Assembly (NCBI GenBank): GCA_949752735.1
Contig: OX457036.1
Coordinates: 6,319,577-6,383,576, forward strand
Direction of reading: 5' to 3'
DNA length: 64,000 nucleotides
DNA from: Lumbricus terrestris
Lineage: Eukaryota > Annelida > Clitellata > Crassiclitellata > Lumbricidae
This document shows positions 47,262 through 59,710 of this stretch, piece by piece. Below the pieces are notes generated by a model. It did not search any database. It saw nothing but the letters and a program-made list of their open reading frames with translations, and was not told where the DNA came from. The translations under genes and the position numbers were made by a program. The first letter of the stretch is position 1, and each line of letters begins with the position of its first letter.

Positions 47262-47877
47262 ATATACACGGTGTCCCAATTGAACTGATACCCTTTTTGT
47301 TTTGGCGATACACTTGTCAATTCTAAATGAAACTCTATAAAATTTCAGACAATGTAAGAGGGATAAATTATCAATGTTTCCTGAAAATGTTATCCAATTC
47401 TGCAAACAGAGTCCGAAGTTATGAGCATTCAAATCTGGGCAAAGAAAATTTTAAGTTTCCAACATGTAAAGGATAGGAAATTATTGTTTGCAACAATTGC
47501 TGTTCTTCAAAGCTGATGTTCAAAATGTCCTCCATTAGCTCGAATGCATGCTCTAAGACGTTTTCACTATTCATTGATATGATTGTCAACAATCCCTTGA
47601 TCAAAGCGATTCCATTCCTCCACAATTCGCTGTTTGAGGTGGTCAACGTCGCGTATGCGAGTTTGATAAACGTTGATAAACGCGTTCTTGAAGGACGCTC
47701 CATATCTCGTAGTCCAGTGGATTAAGATCAGGGATATTGGGGTCAAAGAGTTGATGAAGTGAACTCTGGAGTTTCTCTTGAAAGCAGACCAACAGTTTCT
47801 TTGGCTCGATGAGCAGGAGCACTGTCCTGCTGGAATATGAAAAATTCACTGCCCGACAACTCTTTAATAGCAGGAAG
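47262..47877 (-). pseudogene. mariner transposase, C-terminal part
   Basis: The minus strand reads PAIKELSGSEFFIFQQDSAPAH (in two frames), a degenerate linker, then IPDLNPLDYEIWSVLQERVY and, after a frame change, SELWRNGIALI and ENVLEHAFELMEDILN. QQDSAPAH and PDLNPLDY carry the second and third catalytic Asp of mariner-type (DD34D-like) transposases. The terminal repeat ACGGTGTCCCAATTGAACTG at 47266 marks its 3' end. Several frame breaks occur and the 5' two-thirds are missing, cut off at the repeat-rich block starting at 47878. Confidence 0.8.
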
Positions 47878-48289
47878 TAGGGGGCTGCGGGTAGAGCATT
47901 TTGCTACCCGACCCGTACCCGTGAAGTAGAACTGCTACCCGTACCCGTACCCGACCCGTCCCCAAAATTACTACCCGACCCGACCCATACCCGCGGGTAT
48001 ACCCGTACCCGTATCGTACCCGCGACGTCATCAGCACGGCTTCCTGTGTACAATGCTGGGCCTTACAGGCGGCAATGTTTACTACACGGCATGCAGTACA
48101 TTGGCAGTGAAAATAATAAACAGGCTGATAATGGTGTTGATAGTAGCAGTAGGCTAGTTGTTGTTGTAGTAATAGAGGTAGTAGTGTGGCGGTGATGGTG
48201 GTGAGAGTAGTTGTAGCTGCTGTCATAATCAAAGTAGTAGCAGTAGTAGTAGTAGTTGTATTGTTAATGGTAGTGGTAGTGGTGGTTGT

Positions 48290-48480
<191 letters not shown>

Positions 48481-48492
48481 AATAATAATAAC

Positions 48493-48566
<74 letters not shown>
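48481..48566. repeat. (AAT)n microsatellite
   Basis: Pure AAT triplets directly following the AGC tract. Confidence 0.95.
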
Positions 48567-48567
<1 letters not shown>

Positions 48568-48601
48568 GTAGTTGTAGTAGTAGAAGTAGTCAGTTAGGAA
48601 C

Positions 48602-48758
<157 letters not shown>

Positions 48759-49059
48759 ATGATGATGAAGCTGATGAAGCTGGAAGAGGATGAGGGAGGA
48801 GAAGGAAGACGACAACGAAGAAGGGGTAGAGGATGGAATGAATATGAAAATTGGAAAAAAGGAGAAGGAGGAGGAAAAGAGGACGCGATGAACAGTAGGA
48901 TAAAGAAGATGATCATGAAGACGAAGAAGGAGAGGCAGAGGAGGAGGAGGAGGAAGAAGAAGAAAATGAGGACCAAGAAGAGGATAAGGAAGGAGAAGGA
49001 AAAGAAGTGGATGCACAGCAGAAGAAGATAAAGAAGAAGAGAGTGGGGATGCGAAAAGA

Positions 49060-49920
49060 GTAAGTTAAGGAACAAGAACAATTATAGGGGAGAAGACTAT
49101 GCAGCAGAAAGAGGACGTGGAAAGGAAGTAACCCTGCATTTGCTATTATGATGCCTGCGGAGACAGTGCCATTTGCATCTGGATTCTGCACTATAATATA
49201 GTGCAGAATCCAGATGTAAATGGCAGTATATGATAGTATATTAGACTAAATCCGTTGCAAGACAATACTGAGTTTTCCTACGCAAGAAGGGTCGCCAAAC
49301 ACTTCACTTAGGCGTTAGACCTATACTAAAAGGCTAAGGATCGATGTAGTGGAAAGATGATTATTACTCACATCTGACTCAGTTTTATAATCCGCAAATT
49401 ATTTTATGTAGAAAACTGAGAAATAGAATACTGTTGTTAAAACGTAAATCGCTGATGACAGCCAAAAGTTGTTGACTTATGAACCTACTAGATGTGGGAT
49501 CCGGCGTTACCCAGGAGATTTTAGTATCTCGCCTCGAAGTTGACCGCTGAATTTCGGGTTTTCTCCCCTCTCCATCTCACCTTGCTCTCAGAGCCCACCC
49601 TACCTCTCGCCACTCCCAGCTCCTCCCGCACCCCCATACACTCCCGCCCCACATCGCCCCACCTCGCCTCTCCCTCCGCACTATCCCGCTACACTCCGCT
49701 CCACCCTGCCTCGTTCCCACTCCGCTTACGCACCTCTCGGGTATTCGGCGCTGCCGGGCAAATTTGAGCCATTCGCCTGTGCCAAGCACTACCCCGGCCC
49801 ACCACAGGCCACACCGTACCCTCCCTACCTCCGCCCACACCCATCACGGCCCGGCCAAAATTCACACTCTGCCAGCAAACCGCTTCCGCCCAACCTTTGG
49901 CTATGTATGTGCTCAATTGC
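49060..49920. other. No gene seen; includes a C-rich stretch
   Basis: 49555-49880 is C-rich (CACCTC, CTCCC, CCCACC words) and gives open frames, but has no repeating codon pattern of a protein. An inverted CAGAATCCAGATG pair at 49178-49215 could form a hairpin. Confidence 0.5.
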
Positions 49921-49932
49921 TTATATATATAT

Positions 49933-49984
<52 letters not shown>
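49921..49984. repeat. (AT)n microsatellite
   Basis: About 64 bp of AT with one TATAAATA interruption. Confidence 0.95.
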
Positions 49985-49986
<2 letters not shown>

Positions 49987-50559
49987 ATGCATATTCGGGT
50001 CCACTGTCCATAGTTCTATTGCTACACCAGTCGTCATTTTATCATTCATCGTATTATTTTTCCAGCCTGCATGATCTGTCCTCAAAGAGACCGTTGACTT
50101 GTCACAGCGTCTGATGTCGATACATCCCACCTGGTGGATATGATTCTCTGCAGCCAAGCTTAATGCGCCTAATGCGGCTAATAATTATGATGATGTATCT
50201 TAGAGGTAAAGGGGTGGCAAACTTCTGAAGCTACGGTATCTGCTTACACGGCGTGAACCAAGGAGACTGCTATGGTCACTGTTTGTCAGAGGCATCAACG
50301 TCAGCGAACTCTGATCTTCCTCTTGCCCGATTAGACAGAATGATCAAACATGTGCGAGACAGCACTGTGACTGTCCTATAGAACAGCTGGCCACTTTGTG
50401 CCTGTTATTCGGCTCCCATTAATAAATACCAAGTTCATGGGAGCGAAGTAAGAGGGTGGAGAGGAGCGCGGTCAGCGGATAAGGGATATGATTAGATAGA
50501 GGGAAGAGGAAGATCTATGACGGTGAAGACAGGCAGGTAGAAGGAGAAGGAGCGGGAGA

Positions 50560-51400
50560 GGGAGAAAGAGAGAAAGTGGAGAGGAAGTGGAAAATAGAGA
50601 TAGGCAAAGTTAGATGTATAGGCAAAGGGAGAGTGGGAGGAAAAGGTGGATACAGAGAGGCAGAGACAGAGAAGAATAGGCACAGGCAGAGAAATAAAGG
50701 CATACAACAGATGCTGAAAGGCACAGGGGTGGAAAAGAGAGGGACACGGAGACGAAGAGGGAGTCGTGGAGGGAGACGGAGAGGAAGAAGGAGAGGGAGA
50801 CGGAGAGGGAGACGGAGAGGGAGACGGAGATGGAGGCTTAGAGGGAGACGGGGAGGAAGAAAGAGAGGGAGACGGAGAGGGAGACGGAGAGGGAGGCTTA
50901 GAGGGAGACGGGGAGGAAGAAAGAGAGGGAGACGCAGAGGGAGACGGAGAGGAAGAAGGAGAGGGAGACGGAGAGGACGACGGAGAGGGACACGGAGAGG
51001 GAGACGGAGAGGGAGACGGTGAGGAAGAGGGAGAGGGTGAGGGAGACGGTGAGGAAGAGGGAGAGGGTGAGGGAGAGGGTGAGGGAGACGGTGAGGAAGA
51101 GGGAGAGGGTGAGGGAGACGGTGAGGAAGAGGGAGAGGGTGAGGGAGACGCAGAAGGAGACGAAAAAGAAGGCTAAGAGGAAGACGGGGAGAGAGACGGA
51201 GAGGAAGAAGAGGGAGACGCAGTGGGAGAAGCAGAGGGTGACGGAGAGGGAGGCTTAGAAGGAGACGGGTAGGGAGACGAAGAGGAAGAATGAGAGGGAG
51301 AAGGATAGAGAGACGGAGAGGGAGACGGAGAGGGAGGGTAAGAGGAAGACGGGGAGAGAGACGGAGAGGAAGAGGGAGCACGTGAAGGCATGTTGTACTT
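50560..51400. repeat. Purine minisatellite (GGGAGACGGAGA)n
   Basis: About 840 bp of polypurine repeats with 12-bp GGGAGACGGAGA units and longer variants (GGAAGAGGGAGAGGGTGAGG). Strand asymmetry is near total. Open frames on both strands are artefacts. Confidence 0.93.
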
Positions 51401-51960
51401 AGATTTAGATGTGCCAATTTGTCTATAGTAGGCCAAGTAAGCCTTCGCCCTCAAATGGAACGATGACATTTTTCAACCTCCACGCCAAGTTTGTACGGGT
51501 AAAACCGGGTATACCCGTACCCGTGATGACCCTACTCGTACCCGACCCGACCCGTGAAAAGCGTACCCGACCCGTACCCGACCCGCGGGTACGGGTAAAC
51601 CCGCGGGTACGGGTATACCCGCAGACCCCTAAGACACGTATGAAGTGTTAGGATAATAGCAAACGACTCCATCTCCATCGCCCGCGCTCGTTATTTAGAC
51701 AATTACCACATGGTGCAATATTGCTCTTCCTTCACTCCCGTCACAACCTCCTTCTCTCTCCGGCATCTCTCATCCATCAAATCTCTGTTAATACCGAACG
51801 TCGCGTCGTGAGCATTCCGAAGAATTGGGTTTAATTACGATCCGAGTCACGAAGAACATTCATCGACCATCCGGGTATTATACAGGGTGACAGGTACACC
51901 GCGTGCTATGCATGCATGCCCCAAAACGAGCTTCTGTCCACCGCATCCCTGCCCTCGTAT

Positions 51961-52430
<470 letters not shown>

Positions 52431-53436
52431 CTTTCCTTCTGTCCCCACCTTCCTGCCCCGCATACATCATCTCGGCTTCCTCCTCCAACAATTCAATAAA
52501 CTTCAGCGATCAGATTTCACATTTGTAATTTCCAACCAACTGAGTCGGTTACGACAACCCTACCACCACTGCGGCGGTGGTAGTGCGTTGTATTGAGACG
52601 GTGGGACCAACCAAGGCAACCATATCTCGGTCAAGTCCCAAAGGATGTCGACAACCTAAAGCCGAGTAATATCACATTGAGCTGGCGACATGTTTCAAGA
52701 TGAAAGCCATCATTTGGTGGACGATCGCAGACATTTGCGAATCGGAAGCCGTCATGGCGAAATCTCTCGCGGCGAATGATGGGATGTCAATGGCGGATAT
52801 CGGTCCACGTGGACATACGACCAGGCAATCATAACACATACAGAGAAATAGACAGACAGATAGGCACACGAACAATGAGATACAAACATACCGAAAGACA
52901 CGGAGATTGACAGTTATGGGGAGGGCAGGCGGACTTCACATACAAACTTATTATTATAAAGGCAAACACAAACAGACTGGCATAAAGACGCAGATAGGCG
53001 CACAAACAGTCAGACACAAAATACCTCCAGATATACAGACAGCCACGAGAAGGCAGACAGACAGACATAGAGCCTAACATAAGGATACACGGACAGACAG
53101 GCAGAGAACGACAGATAGATGCGATATAATTTATATTGCCTGATTTCGCAATTCACAATCCCTTAACATTGTGGCTAAACAAGTCGCTAGTAAGTAATCA
53201 ATCCAATTGCACGTGATGTGTCACGTGTGACGAGTAGAGTAGGCTATAGCGAGAAAAACATTGGGAGTTTTCCATTTCGGATAGGCTTACCAATGACCAT
53301 GGTCGAAAAATGCTTAGTACATATAAGCTTACACAGAATTATTTTTCAAACATCAGGAATTACGTATGTATGGGGCTTTTCAATTCTATTCAAACAAATT
53401 CGTTTTTATGAAACGGAGTATAAGCAATTTCAGAAA
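52431..53436. other. No gene seen
   Basis: Ordinary DNA with scattered AGACAGACAG words (52840-53110). No exon recognised. Confidence 0.5.
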
Positions 53437-53476
53437 AAAACACCTTTAAATGCTGATAACAAAGGCTCATATAAAA
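53437..53476 (-). repeat. Short dispersed motif upstream of the lectin exon
   Basis: On the minus strand CTTTTATATGAGCC, TTTGTTATC and AGCATTTAAAGGTGTTTT. It ends 215 bp before the SUEL exon. The best match is 57938-57979, which ends 217 bp before the CUB exon. Confidence 0.6.
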
Positions 53477-53690
53477 GAAATGAGATAGGCGCAACTGAAC
53501 AACTATAAAACTGAAATTATTAAATAGGCTACCAGAATTTGTACTGCAGTTTATCTGGGAGCAAAACGCGCACGTGAAGGAAGGAATTCCAATAGAGAAT
53601 TAAATTGTCAAACCCCGCTCTAAATAACCCACGCCCATGCTTCTATCGCATAAAAATAATCATCCCATTGTCATATTATTTTGTGCCTAG

Positions 53691-53975
53691 AACAATCCGT
53701 TTGTCAATCGGACTACTTTCGTGCCAGCTGCAGCAACGCGGATGAATTGGTCGTCATCACGAGAGCTCTTTATGGTCGGATGCGGATGAGTCGATGTGTG
53801 AGAGAGAACTTCGGATACGTCGGATGTTCACACGATGTCCTGCACACGATGGATGGACTCTGCTCCGGAAGAAGAGAGTGCAGCGTACGAGTATTGGACG
53901 AGAACTTTCCGCAAGTCAGTCCTTGCCACAACGACCTCAAGTCCTACTTGGAAATCTCCTACACCTGTATTAGAG
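53691..53975 (+). CDS. SUEL/galactose-binding lectin domain exon
   Basis: A 285-nt exon runs between TTGTGCCTAG| and AGAG|GTAATT, phase 1 at both ends, so it is a symmetric module. It encodes about 95 residues: SVCQSDYFRASCSNADELVV, TRALYGRMRM, FGYVGCSHDVL, LCSGRRECSVRVLDENF and SPCHNDLKSYLEISYTC. This is the SUEL (rhamnose/galactose-binding lectin) fold with the A.YGR motif, the CSGRRECSV segment and the PC...KSYLEISYTC end; cysteine spacing fits the disulphide-bonded domain. Such domains bind terminal sugars outside the cell, in egg lectins, innate immunity or adhesion receptors. It splices in phase to the CUB-like exon at 58196 and to either signal-peptide exon. Only one lectin domain was found; more exons may lie outside the window. 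Confidence 0.85.
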
Positions 53976-55257
53976 GTAATTTAACCATCAAATTTCAACC
54001 GAATCCTGCAATATAGATTTTTGACAAAATCAATATCATTATGTATAGAGGCTAATAAAACACACATAAAGCACTTTATATTGCTATATTACTCTATCCT
54101 TCTTAACTACAACGATTTTCTCGTGTTCTTATTTATAATTTCTATTTCCCATTTTTTGGTCATAACCTATAGGGTCGTTATCATATTTTTAGAACTAATT
54201 TTCCAGCCCAAAGGCTCTTCATTTTTCTTTGTGTTTAAACTACGTTCCCAAATTTATCTTCAATGTTTACAGCGCATAGTGTTATCTAACTATATTGATA
54301 TCAATTATTTATCTCGTATTTGCAAGCAATAATGTTATTATCAATATTCAATATTAAAATTCACCAGAAGAAATAATATTGGCATGTTTATTAATTTAGA
54401 GAATACCAGACAGGAGGGATTATGAGCTTGTTGTGAATCAATCACTATAATATTGCATCATTTAAGAGCGGTTTAAAGGTGTCTAAGAAGAGCTACTTAT
54501 ATAGCTTTTCCGATTTAAAAGGGGTGTGCAAATTTGTTAATATAACTGCGCTGACCTGTATAAAGGAAAGCAATAATATTGCCTTACGATATAATCGTAT
54601 ACATGCAAATTCACTTACAACGAACCTGAAGAAAAGCAAGATACGCTATTATCTTCGAAGATTTTTTGCCACTTTAACCAACACAAAACAAATCAATGAT
54701 TTTTTTCTACTAGCCTGTTCCTGTTCCTAGCCATCCTCGGTACGAGGTTCGGCCGCATCATGCACGATGTTCCTCCAACGATTCCTGTCTTCCGTCATTC
54801 TCAGCATTTCCCCCATTTCTCCCAGTAGCACAAGAGGTCTAAGAATTGCAAATGACTGAAATAATCGAGCACAGGTCAAAATTGAATGCTACTAACATGT
54901 AGGGTTGTTCAAAATATACACTTAGACCAGAGTGTTTAGCTTGCTCGGTGATAACTCGAAAAGTCTGGGCTTCAAATTTCCACCAGAACAGATATTCGTG
55001 GAGATTTCTGTACACATGCACCCCTAACCGACGCCGCTATACCGAGTGTGTGCGCTGACCGCAACCTATTGGTGGGATGATCAGTATGCTTGGAAGTCGA
55101 TTGTTTATTCGCATGCATAAGCCGAGGCTAAGAAAATGAAGTCAATCACAATATTATTACACCCATGGCTGACTCTCTGAGGGGCTGCTCTTCTGTTCTT
55201 AACACCGGAGACTACTAAGACAATAATTATTTTATTATTGTTGTAATAATAGTATTA

Positions 55258-55311
<54 letters not shown>

Positions 55312-55374
55312 TACCATTAAATTAATTATTATTAATTATTTAATATGAAATTACAATAATTGTGATGTCGCAAT
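53976..55374. other. Intron between lectin and CUB exons, left part
   Basis: AT-rich, no further exon recognised. It holds short dispersed-motif copies at 54444-54490 and 54495-54534 (+) and an (ATT)n tract at about 55258-55312. Confidence 0.55.
54495..54534 (+). repeat. Short dispersed motif (CTTATATAGC ... TTTAAAAGGGGTGT)
   Basis: CTTATATAGCTTTTCCGATT then TAAAAGGGGTGTGCAAATT. It follows directly on another copy (54444-54490), making a tandem pair in the same orientation. Confidence 0.55.
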
Positions 55375-57311
55375 CAAGGGCGGATCCAGGAATTTTTGAA
55401 GGGGGGGCCAAAAAATTTTTGGGCTGGGGTCGGAAATTTTTTCGTTGATCTTTCGCCGAAAAATCTGATGAACTTTTTTAGTCGTTTTTGGGCGAAACGA
55501 GAGTTTAATTTAGCCCCCACCTCTGAGTGGGATTGAGGTTTCCGGATGGGTAGATAATTGACCGTGTCTGAAGACAATCATGAGGCGCGCAGCGCCGAGA
55601 GTGGTAGGGGAGGGGTGTGGGGAGGGGATATGCCCCTCCCCACCAGAAACTTTTTGAATTTTCACATTGCAATGGTAGCATTTTAAGCTGTTATCTTAAC
55701 AAAATAGCTGTACTTTTCAGTGCTTATAAGAGTGCCATAAGGTCTCAATAAATATAGACTTTACTTAAAAACTTCTTTCCTGACAACTAGATGTTCTTTT
55801 TTAAGTAATCCGCCAAAAATCTTCAAAAAGGGTGTTTAATTTCGCATCCGAAAAAACTGATGACATGTTGTAGTCATCGCTGCGAAATTTTCAAAAAGGT
55901 GTTTAATTTTTCGTCTAAAAAGTGCGATGACTTTTTAGTCTTCCGTGCGAAATTTTCAAAAAAGGTGTTCAATTTAGCAACCCAAAAAACTGATGACTTT
56001 TGTAGTCATCCGTGCGAAATCTTAAAAAAGGTGTTTAATTTTTCGTCTAAAAAGAGTGATGACTTTTTAGTCTTCCGTGCGAAATCTTCAAAAAAGGTGT
56101 TCAATTTAGCATCCCAAAAAACTGATGACTTTTGTAGTCAGCCGTGCGAAATCTTAAAAAAGGTGTTTAATTTTTCGTCTAAAAAGAGTGATGACTTTTT
56201 AGTCTTCCGTGCGAAATTTTCAAAAAAGGTGTTCAATTTAGCATCCCAAAAAACTGATGACTTTTGTAGTCAGCCGTGCGAAATCTTAAAAAAGGTGTTT
56301 AATTTTTCGTCTAAAAAGAGTGATGACTTTTTAGTCTTCCGTGCGAAATCTTTAAAAAAGTGTTCAATTTAGCATCCCAAAAAACTGATGACCTTTTGTA
56401 GTCATCCGTGCGAAATCTTAAAAAAGGTGTTTAATTTTTCGTCTAAAAGGAGTGATGACTTTTTAGTCTTCCGTGCGAAATTTTCAAAAAAGTGTTCAAT
56501 TTAGCATCCCAAAAAACTGATGACTTTTGTAGTCATCCGTGTGAAATCTTTAAAAAAGGTGTTAAATTTTTCGTCTGAAAAGAGCGATGACTTTTTATTC
56601 TTCCGTGCGAAATTTAAAAAACGGTGTTCAATTTCGCTTCCCAAAAACTTATGAATTTTTAGTGAACCGTCAGAAATCTTCAAAAATGTGTTCAATTTTC
56701 CTTCTAAAAAACTGATGACTTTTTAAGACTAGAATAAATAAAATACTTCCCACTACTGAATGAAATATAGTAAGATACAAATAAAAACAAGGAGTAAACA
56801 TGTGTTACCATTCACCGCATTTTCTTGCACATATAGACTAAATTCAAAACTTAACATGTTTCGCCCTGAATTTTTTTTGGCATCTGCAAAAAATAAATTA
56901 CATCCCAAACACTGTTGTTAGCGTTAACTTGATTTGTAATTAATGGTTAGTTGTACTTAGTTATAATTGTGTTTATTGGTGTTAATGTTTTTACAATGTA
57001 CTACGAATATATACACGAATAACATACATTGCATGCCATAAATCATAGTTGGATACTGTTGAAAGATTGTTTCATTTCGATGCTTTATATAAAGACAATG
57101 CAATTGCGTGAGAGACTTAGATTAGATTTTAATTACATTTATACATTATTTTTATTATAGATTTTTAGTACATTTATACATTAATTCTCCTGTGCATGAC
57201 TGACACCCTGAAATTTTTTTTGGCCACTATGGATGGGGGGGGGGCCACGTCCCATGGTGATTTGAAATGGGGGGGCCATGGCCGGATTGGCCCCCCCTGG
57301 ATCCGCCCTTG
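55375..57311. mobile_element. Non-autonomous hAT element with perfect TIRs and TSD
   Basis: Terminal repeats CAAGGGCGGATCCAGG (left) and its exact reverse complement (right) are 16 of 16. An 8-bp duplication GTCGCAAT lies at 55367-55374 and 57312-57319, also perfect. GGGGGGCC runs follow inside both ends. No transposase. The interior is mostly the minisatellite at 55800-56730. It sits in the intron of the lectin gene. The perfect ends suggest a fairly recent insertion. Confidence 0.95.
55800..56730 (+). repeat. 132-bp higher-order minisatellite inside the hAT
   Basis: Two related 66-bp monomers alternate: one with TTTAATTTTTCGTCTAAAAA, one with TTCAATTTAGCATCCCAAAA. Each contains TGATGACTTTT and CCGTGCGAAAT. 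The unit is a multiple of three, so a stop-free frame runs 55860-56372 with a 44-residue repeat (KKVFNFSSKKSDDFLVFRAK, then KKVFNLASQKTDDFCSQPCE). Outer monomers are more diverged. Confidence 0.9.
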
Positions 57312-57683
57312 GTCGCAATTAATCAAGACGTACCAGAATAATGCAGCGCGCTTCTGAGTCTATTTCAAAGTAGCGCTAACAATAAATGTTATTGTGATAG
57401 GAACTGCAATTATTGCCAAAGCTTGGTTTAGTAGATGTGTTCGGCTCGTGAGGCAGTCTCAATGTGTCGCCAAGCACTAGAAATTTCGGCATGTTATTAT
57501 TGATTCGACATTTTATTGAACTCGAGCAATTATTCCCAGATAATTTTTAAAGGTGTTGATCAGGATCCAACATTTTGACAGTGTAGCTAATCGCATTCAA
57601 TCGTAGTACTCTGCCGAGATAGATCTCTTATTCGGATTAACTTACTATAGACACTAGGTGATGGTGTTGACTTAAATTGGAGT

Positions 57684-57726
57684 TAAATAAACACCTTTAA
57701 ATGATTAAACAAACAACGTATATAAA
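57684..57726 (-). repeat. Short dispersed motif, minus strand
   Basis: On the minus strand CATTTATATACGTTGTTTGT, then TTAATCATTTAAAGGTGTTT. A complete copy. Confidence 0.55.
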
Positions 57727-57937
57727 TGTAATATTCGTCAGTTGCGTCTAGTCTGATAAATAGCAGCATCACCACGATCTAAAAATAGACCTGATTTTTT
57801 ACAAGCTCCCCAGTTGTAGCAACTTATAGCTCTTGTGGAGTTTAGCTTCTTCTTGCATTCCTCGATAATGTGATCAACAGGAGAGATTTCGCATTCGAAT
57901 TTATCTGCTGTGGGATGCTAACTCAAAAAATGCTTCA

Positions 57938-57979
57938 ACAAACAACTTTAAATGTGGATAACAAAGTCTTATATAAAAG
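57938..57979 (-). repeat. Short dispersed motif upstream of the CUB exon
   Basis: On the minus strand CTTTTATATAAGACTTTGTT, then ATCCACATTTAAAGTTGTTT. GGTGT is changed to GTTGT, but the rest matches 53437-53476 at about 80%. Confidence 0.55.
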
Positions 57980-58195
57980 TAATGAGCTAAGCGTGGATCG
58001 CCTATTTGTCCGAAATCTTGGCATGAAACCTAATTTATAATCCAATGAAAACCGACAATAATCTCAAAATGCTTTCTGAATAATATTGCAACATCAATAT
58101 CATTGTTCTTTTGATTGTTACATAATTGTTCTTTTAGTTGCAAGTGGATTGTTCTTTTGATTGCTGCTCAATCATTCCTTTAATTGTTTTGTTAG

Positions 58196-58591
58196 TCATT
58201 GTCCCGGATGACAATCAATGCCAGACGCGCCGTCCAATCTCCCTCACCAACCAAACCGGATATCTAGCGAGCGTCACTTCCGGCGAAACCGGATGTGGAA
58301 ACTCGGACACGCCTTGGGCGCTCCGAGCACGCCCCGGGCAGCGAATCAACATCACCCTCGTCGATTTCACCCCAGACAGTTCGAGGGTGCTGACATCCAG
58401 CGACGGGGTCAGGAAGACATGTCGGGTGTATGCGACTGTGCGCGAGGGTAAAGGTCTCCGGAGTTCAACGATCTGTGGCGGAAACGGAAGAGTGAGAACG
58501 GTGTTAGTGAGTAAGAACGACGATCTGGAGATTCGCATTATCAGCAGCCAACATCCGGCAAAACCCATCAACTTCCTTCTGATGTTCCAAG
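58196..58591 (+). CDS. CUB-like domain exon
   Basis: A 396-nt exon runs between TTTTGTTAG| and CCAAG|GTAAAC, phase 1 at both ends. It encodes about 131 residues: VPDDNQCQTRRPISLTNQTG, YLASVTSGETGCGNSDTPW, RARPGQRINITLVDFTPDSS, KTCRVYATVREG, SSTICGGNGRVRTVLVSKND and INFLLMFQ. Four cysteines, the PGQRINITLVDF strand and the closing FLLMF strand match the CUB or CUB-like fold of extracellular proteins. When spliced, the junction with the lectin exon reads ...SYTCIRVIVPDDNQC in frame. The architecture signal peptide, SUEL lectin, CUB suggests a secreted or membrane-anchored recognition protein. No later exon or stop was identified to the right, so the gene is incomplete here. Confidence 0.8.
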
Positions 58592-58633
58592 GTAAACGCA
58601 ACACTAACTTTGTTTGCATCCATGTAGCCTATG

Positions 58634-58678
<45 letters not shown>
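58634..58678. repeat. (GT)n microsatellite
   Basis: About 45 bp of GT, just after the CUB exon donor. Confidence 0.95.
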
Positions 58679-58680
<2 letters not shown>

Positions 58681-58714
58681 ATGTATATATGTATGTAAGC
58701 ATGCATGTATGGGG

Positions 58715-58800
58715 GAGGGGCAGTAGCACAGAGTGCATTGGACAGCACACTGGCATGGAGAGCGAGAGGAACCGATTGCACTCCGTAGGGCAGACGTGTA
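58715..58800 (+). repeat. Possible tRNA-derived SINE head
   Basis: GGGGCAGTAGCACAGAGTGC (A-box-like TAGCACAGAG) and GAGGAACCGATTGCACTCC (poor B-box) share layout with the clearer minus-strand SINE at 59711-59822. Confidence 0.35.
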
Positions 58801-58860
58801 TTGTATACTACTATAGTAGCTCCGTGTATTACAGGCTGTCTGCTCTGTAAGTAGTTAACT

Positions 58861-59339
58861 TTGGTGTTAATTAAGATTACTGCATAACTTATACATGTAC
58901 AGGCATGTGCGTTGGCAAGCGTATCAATACACGAAAACTTTTGTAATATAATCAGGTCCAAACAGTAAACCGAAGCAGTTACCAAAGTTTAGGTAGCAAA
59001 TGTGATGCTTATCGAAAAAATATACTGCAAACTACGGTAAGATGACTGTTTGATTTATAAATTTAGCCAATCAGTTTTCATGGGAACCGTGGGAACGGGT
59101 AGAGAAGCATATTGGTACGTACGTACGTACGCTTGGATTCCACAAAATGTACAAAGTGCAACAGAGGGATGGGGTCAAAGATAGGTTTTATACGCACAGA
59201 ATAATTATATGGATTGGCCCTATTTGACACTTTGTATTATCTACAACGGCCTCCGATCCAATAGGACGAAGTCATAATTATAACTTTGTTTCTAATTTTC
59301 GTTTATTCAACAATCCGTTGACAGACCGCAACCCATTTT
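58861..59339. other. No gene seen
   Basis: AT-rich with a short TACGTACGTACG run at 59116-59129. Nothing coding. Confidence 0.5.
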
Positions 59340-59525
59340 TTTAACGTGCAGTTGTACGCAGAATGTGCAGTTCTAAATGTATTTGTGCAGTTGTAGAAGC
59401 ACTTATGTACAGTGAAAACTAGCAAAAAAGTCATTTTCCCCCAGATTGAAAGTAATTTATCATGGATGATGGGAAGGGAAAGAAGAAGTTGTGCAGTTCT
59501 AAAATTCCCTTAAAAACAGCCCTGC
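59340..59525 (-). repeat. Copy of the AGAACTGCACAA repeat family
   Basis: Reads AACGTGCAGTTGTACGCAGA on +, then CAGTTGTAGAAGCACTTATG, CATGGATGATGGGAAGGG and GTGCAGTTCTAAAATTCCC, and ends AAAAACAGCCCTG. It matches 27446-27655 in inverse orientation over its whole length. Confidence 0.7.
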
Positions 59526-59612
59526 CGTACCGGTTACACTGTAACCGTTACAGTGTATCATGCAGTTGAAACAGTTTACAAGAACTCGGATCACAGAATG
59601 TATAGCCTGAAT

Positions 59613-59690
59613 CCCTTTGAACCCTGGGCTCCCGTAACTCTATGGATAACATCCCGCTATAATAGCGGGAATCCGGGTTCAAAGGGTTAA
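59613..59690. repeat. Short palindrome next to TTAA
   Basis: CCCTTTGAACCCTGGGCTCC (59613) pairs with GGAATCCGGGTTCAAAGGG (to 59686), followed by TTAA. TTAACCCTTTGAACCCGG resembles a piggyBac terminus, so this may be a deletion remnant. Confidence 0.55.
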
Positions 59691-59710
59691 CTACCGGAAA
59701 AGACATTCTG

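Larger units (their letters stand above)
57320..58195. other. Intron between lectin and CUB exons, right part
   Basis: Contains minus-strand copies of the short dispersed motif at 57684-57726 and 57938-57979. An alternative acceptor (TTCTTTTAG|TTG at 58137) exists, but its phase does not fit the lectin exon. Confidence 0.5.

Noticed and set aside
49540..49890. C-rich region as a GC-rich exon or CpG promoter
   Set aside because: Composition is CT/CC words with few CpG, frames differ in no coding way, and it lies within a simple-repeat block.
55860..56372. 170-codon repetitive ORF as a host gene
   Set aside because: It lies wholly inside a non-autonomous hAT minisatellite with no promoter or homologue; kept only as a repeat and a finding.
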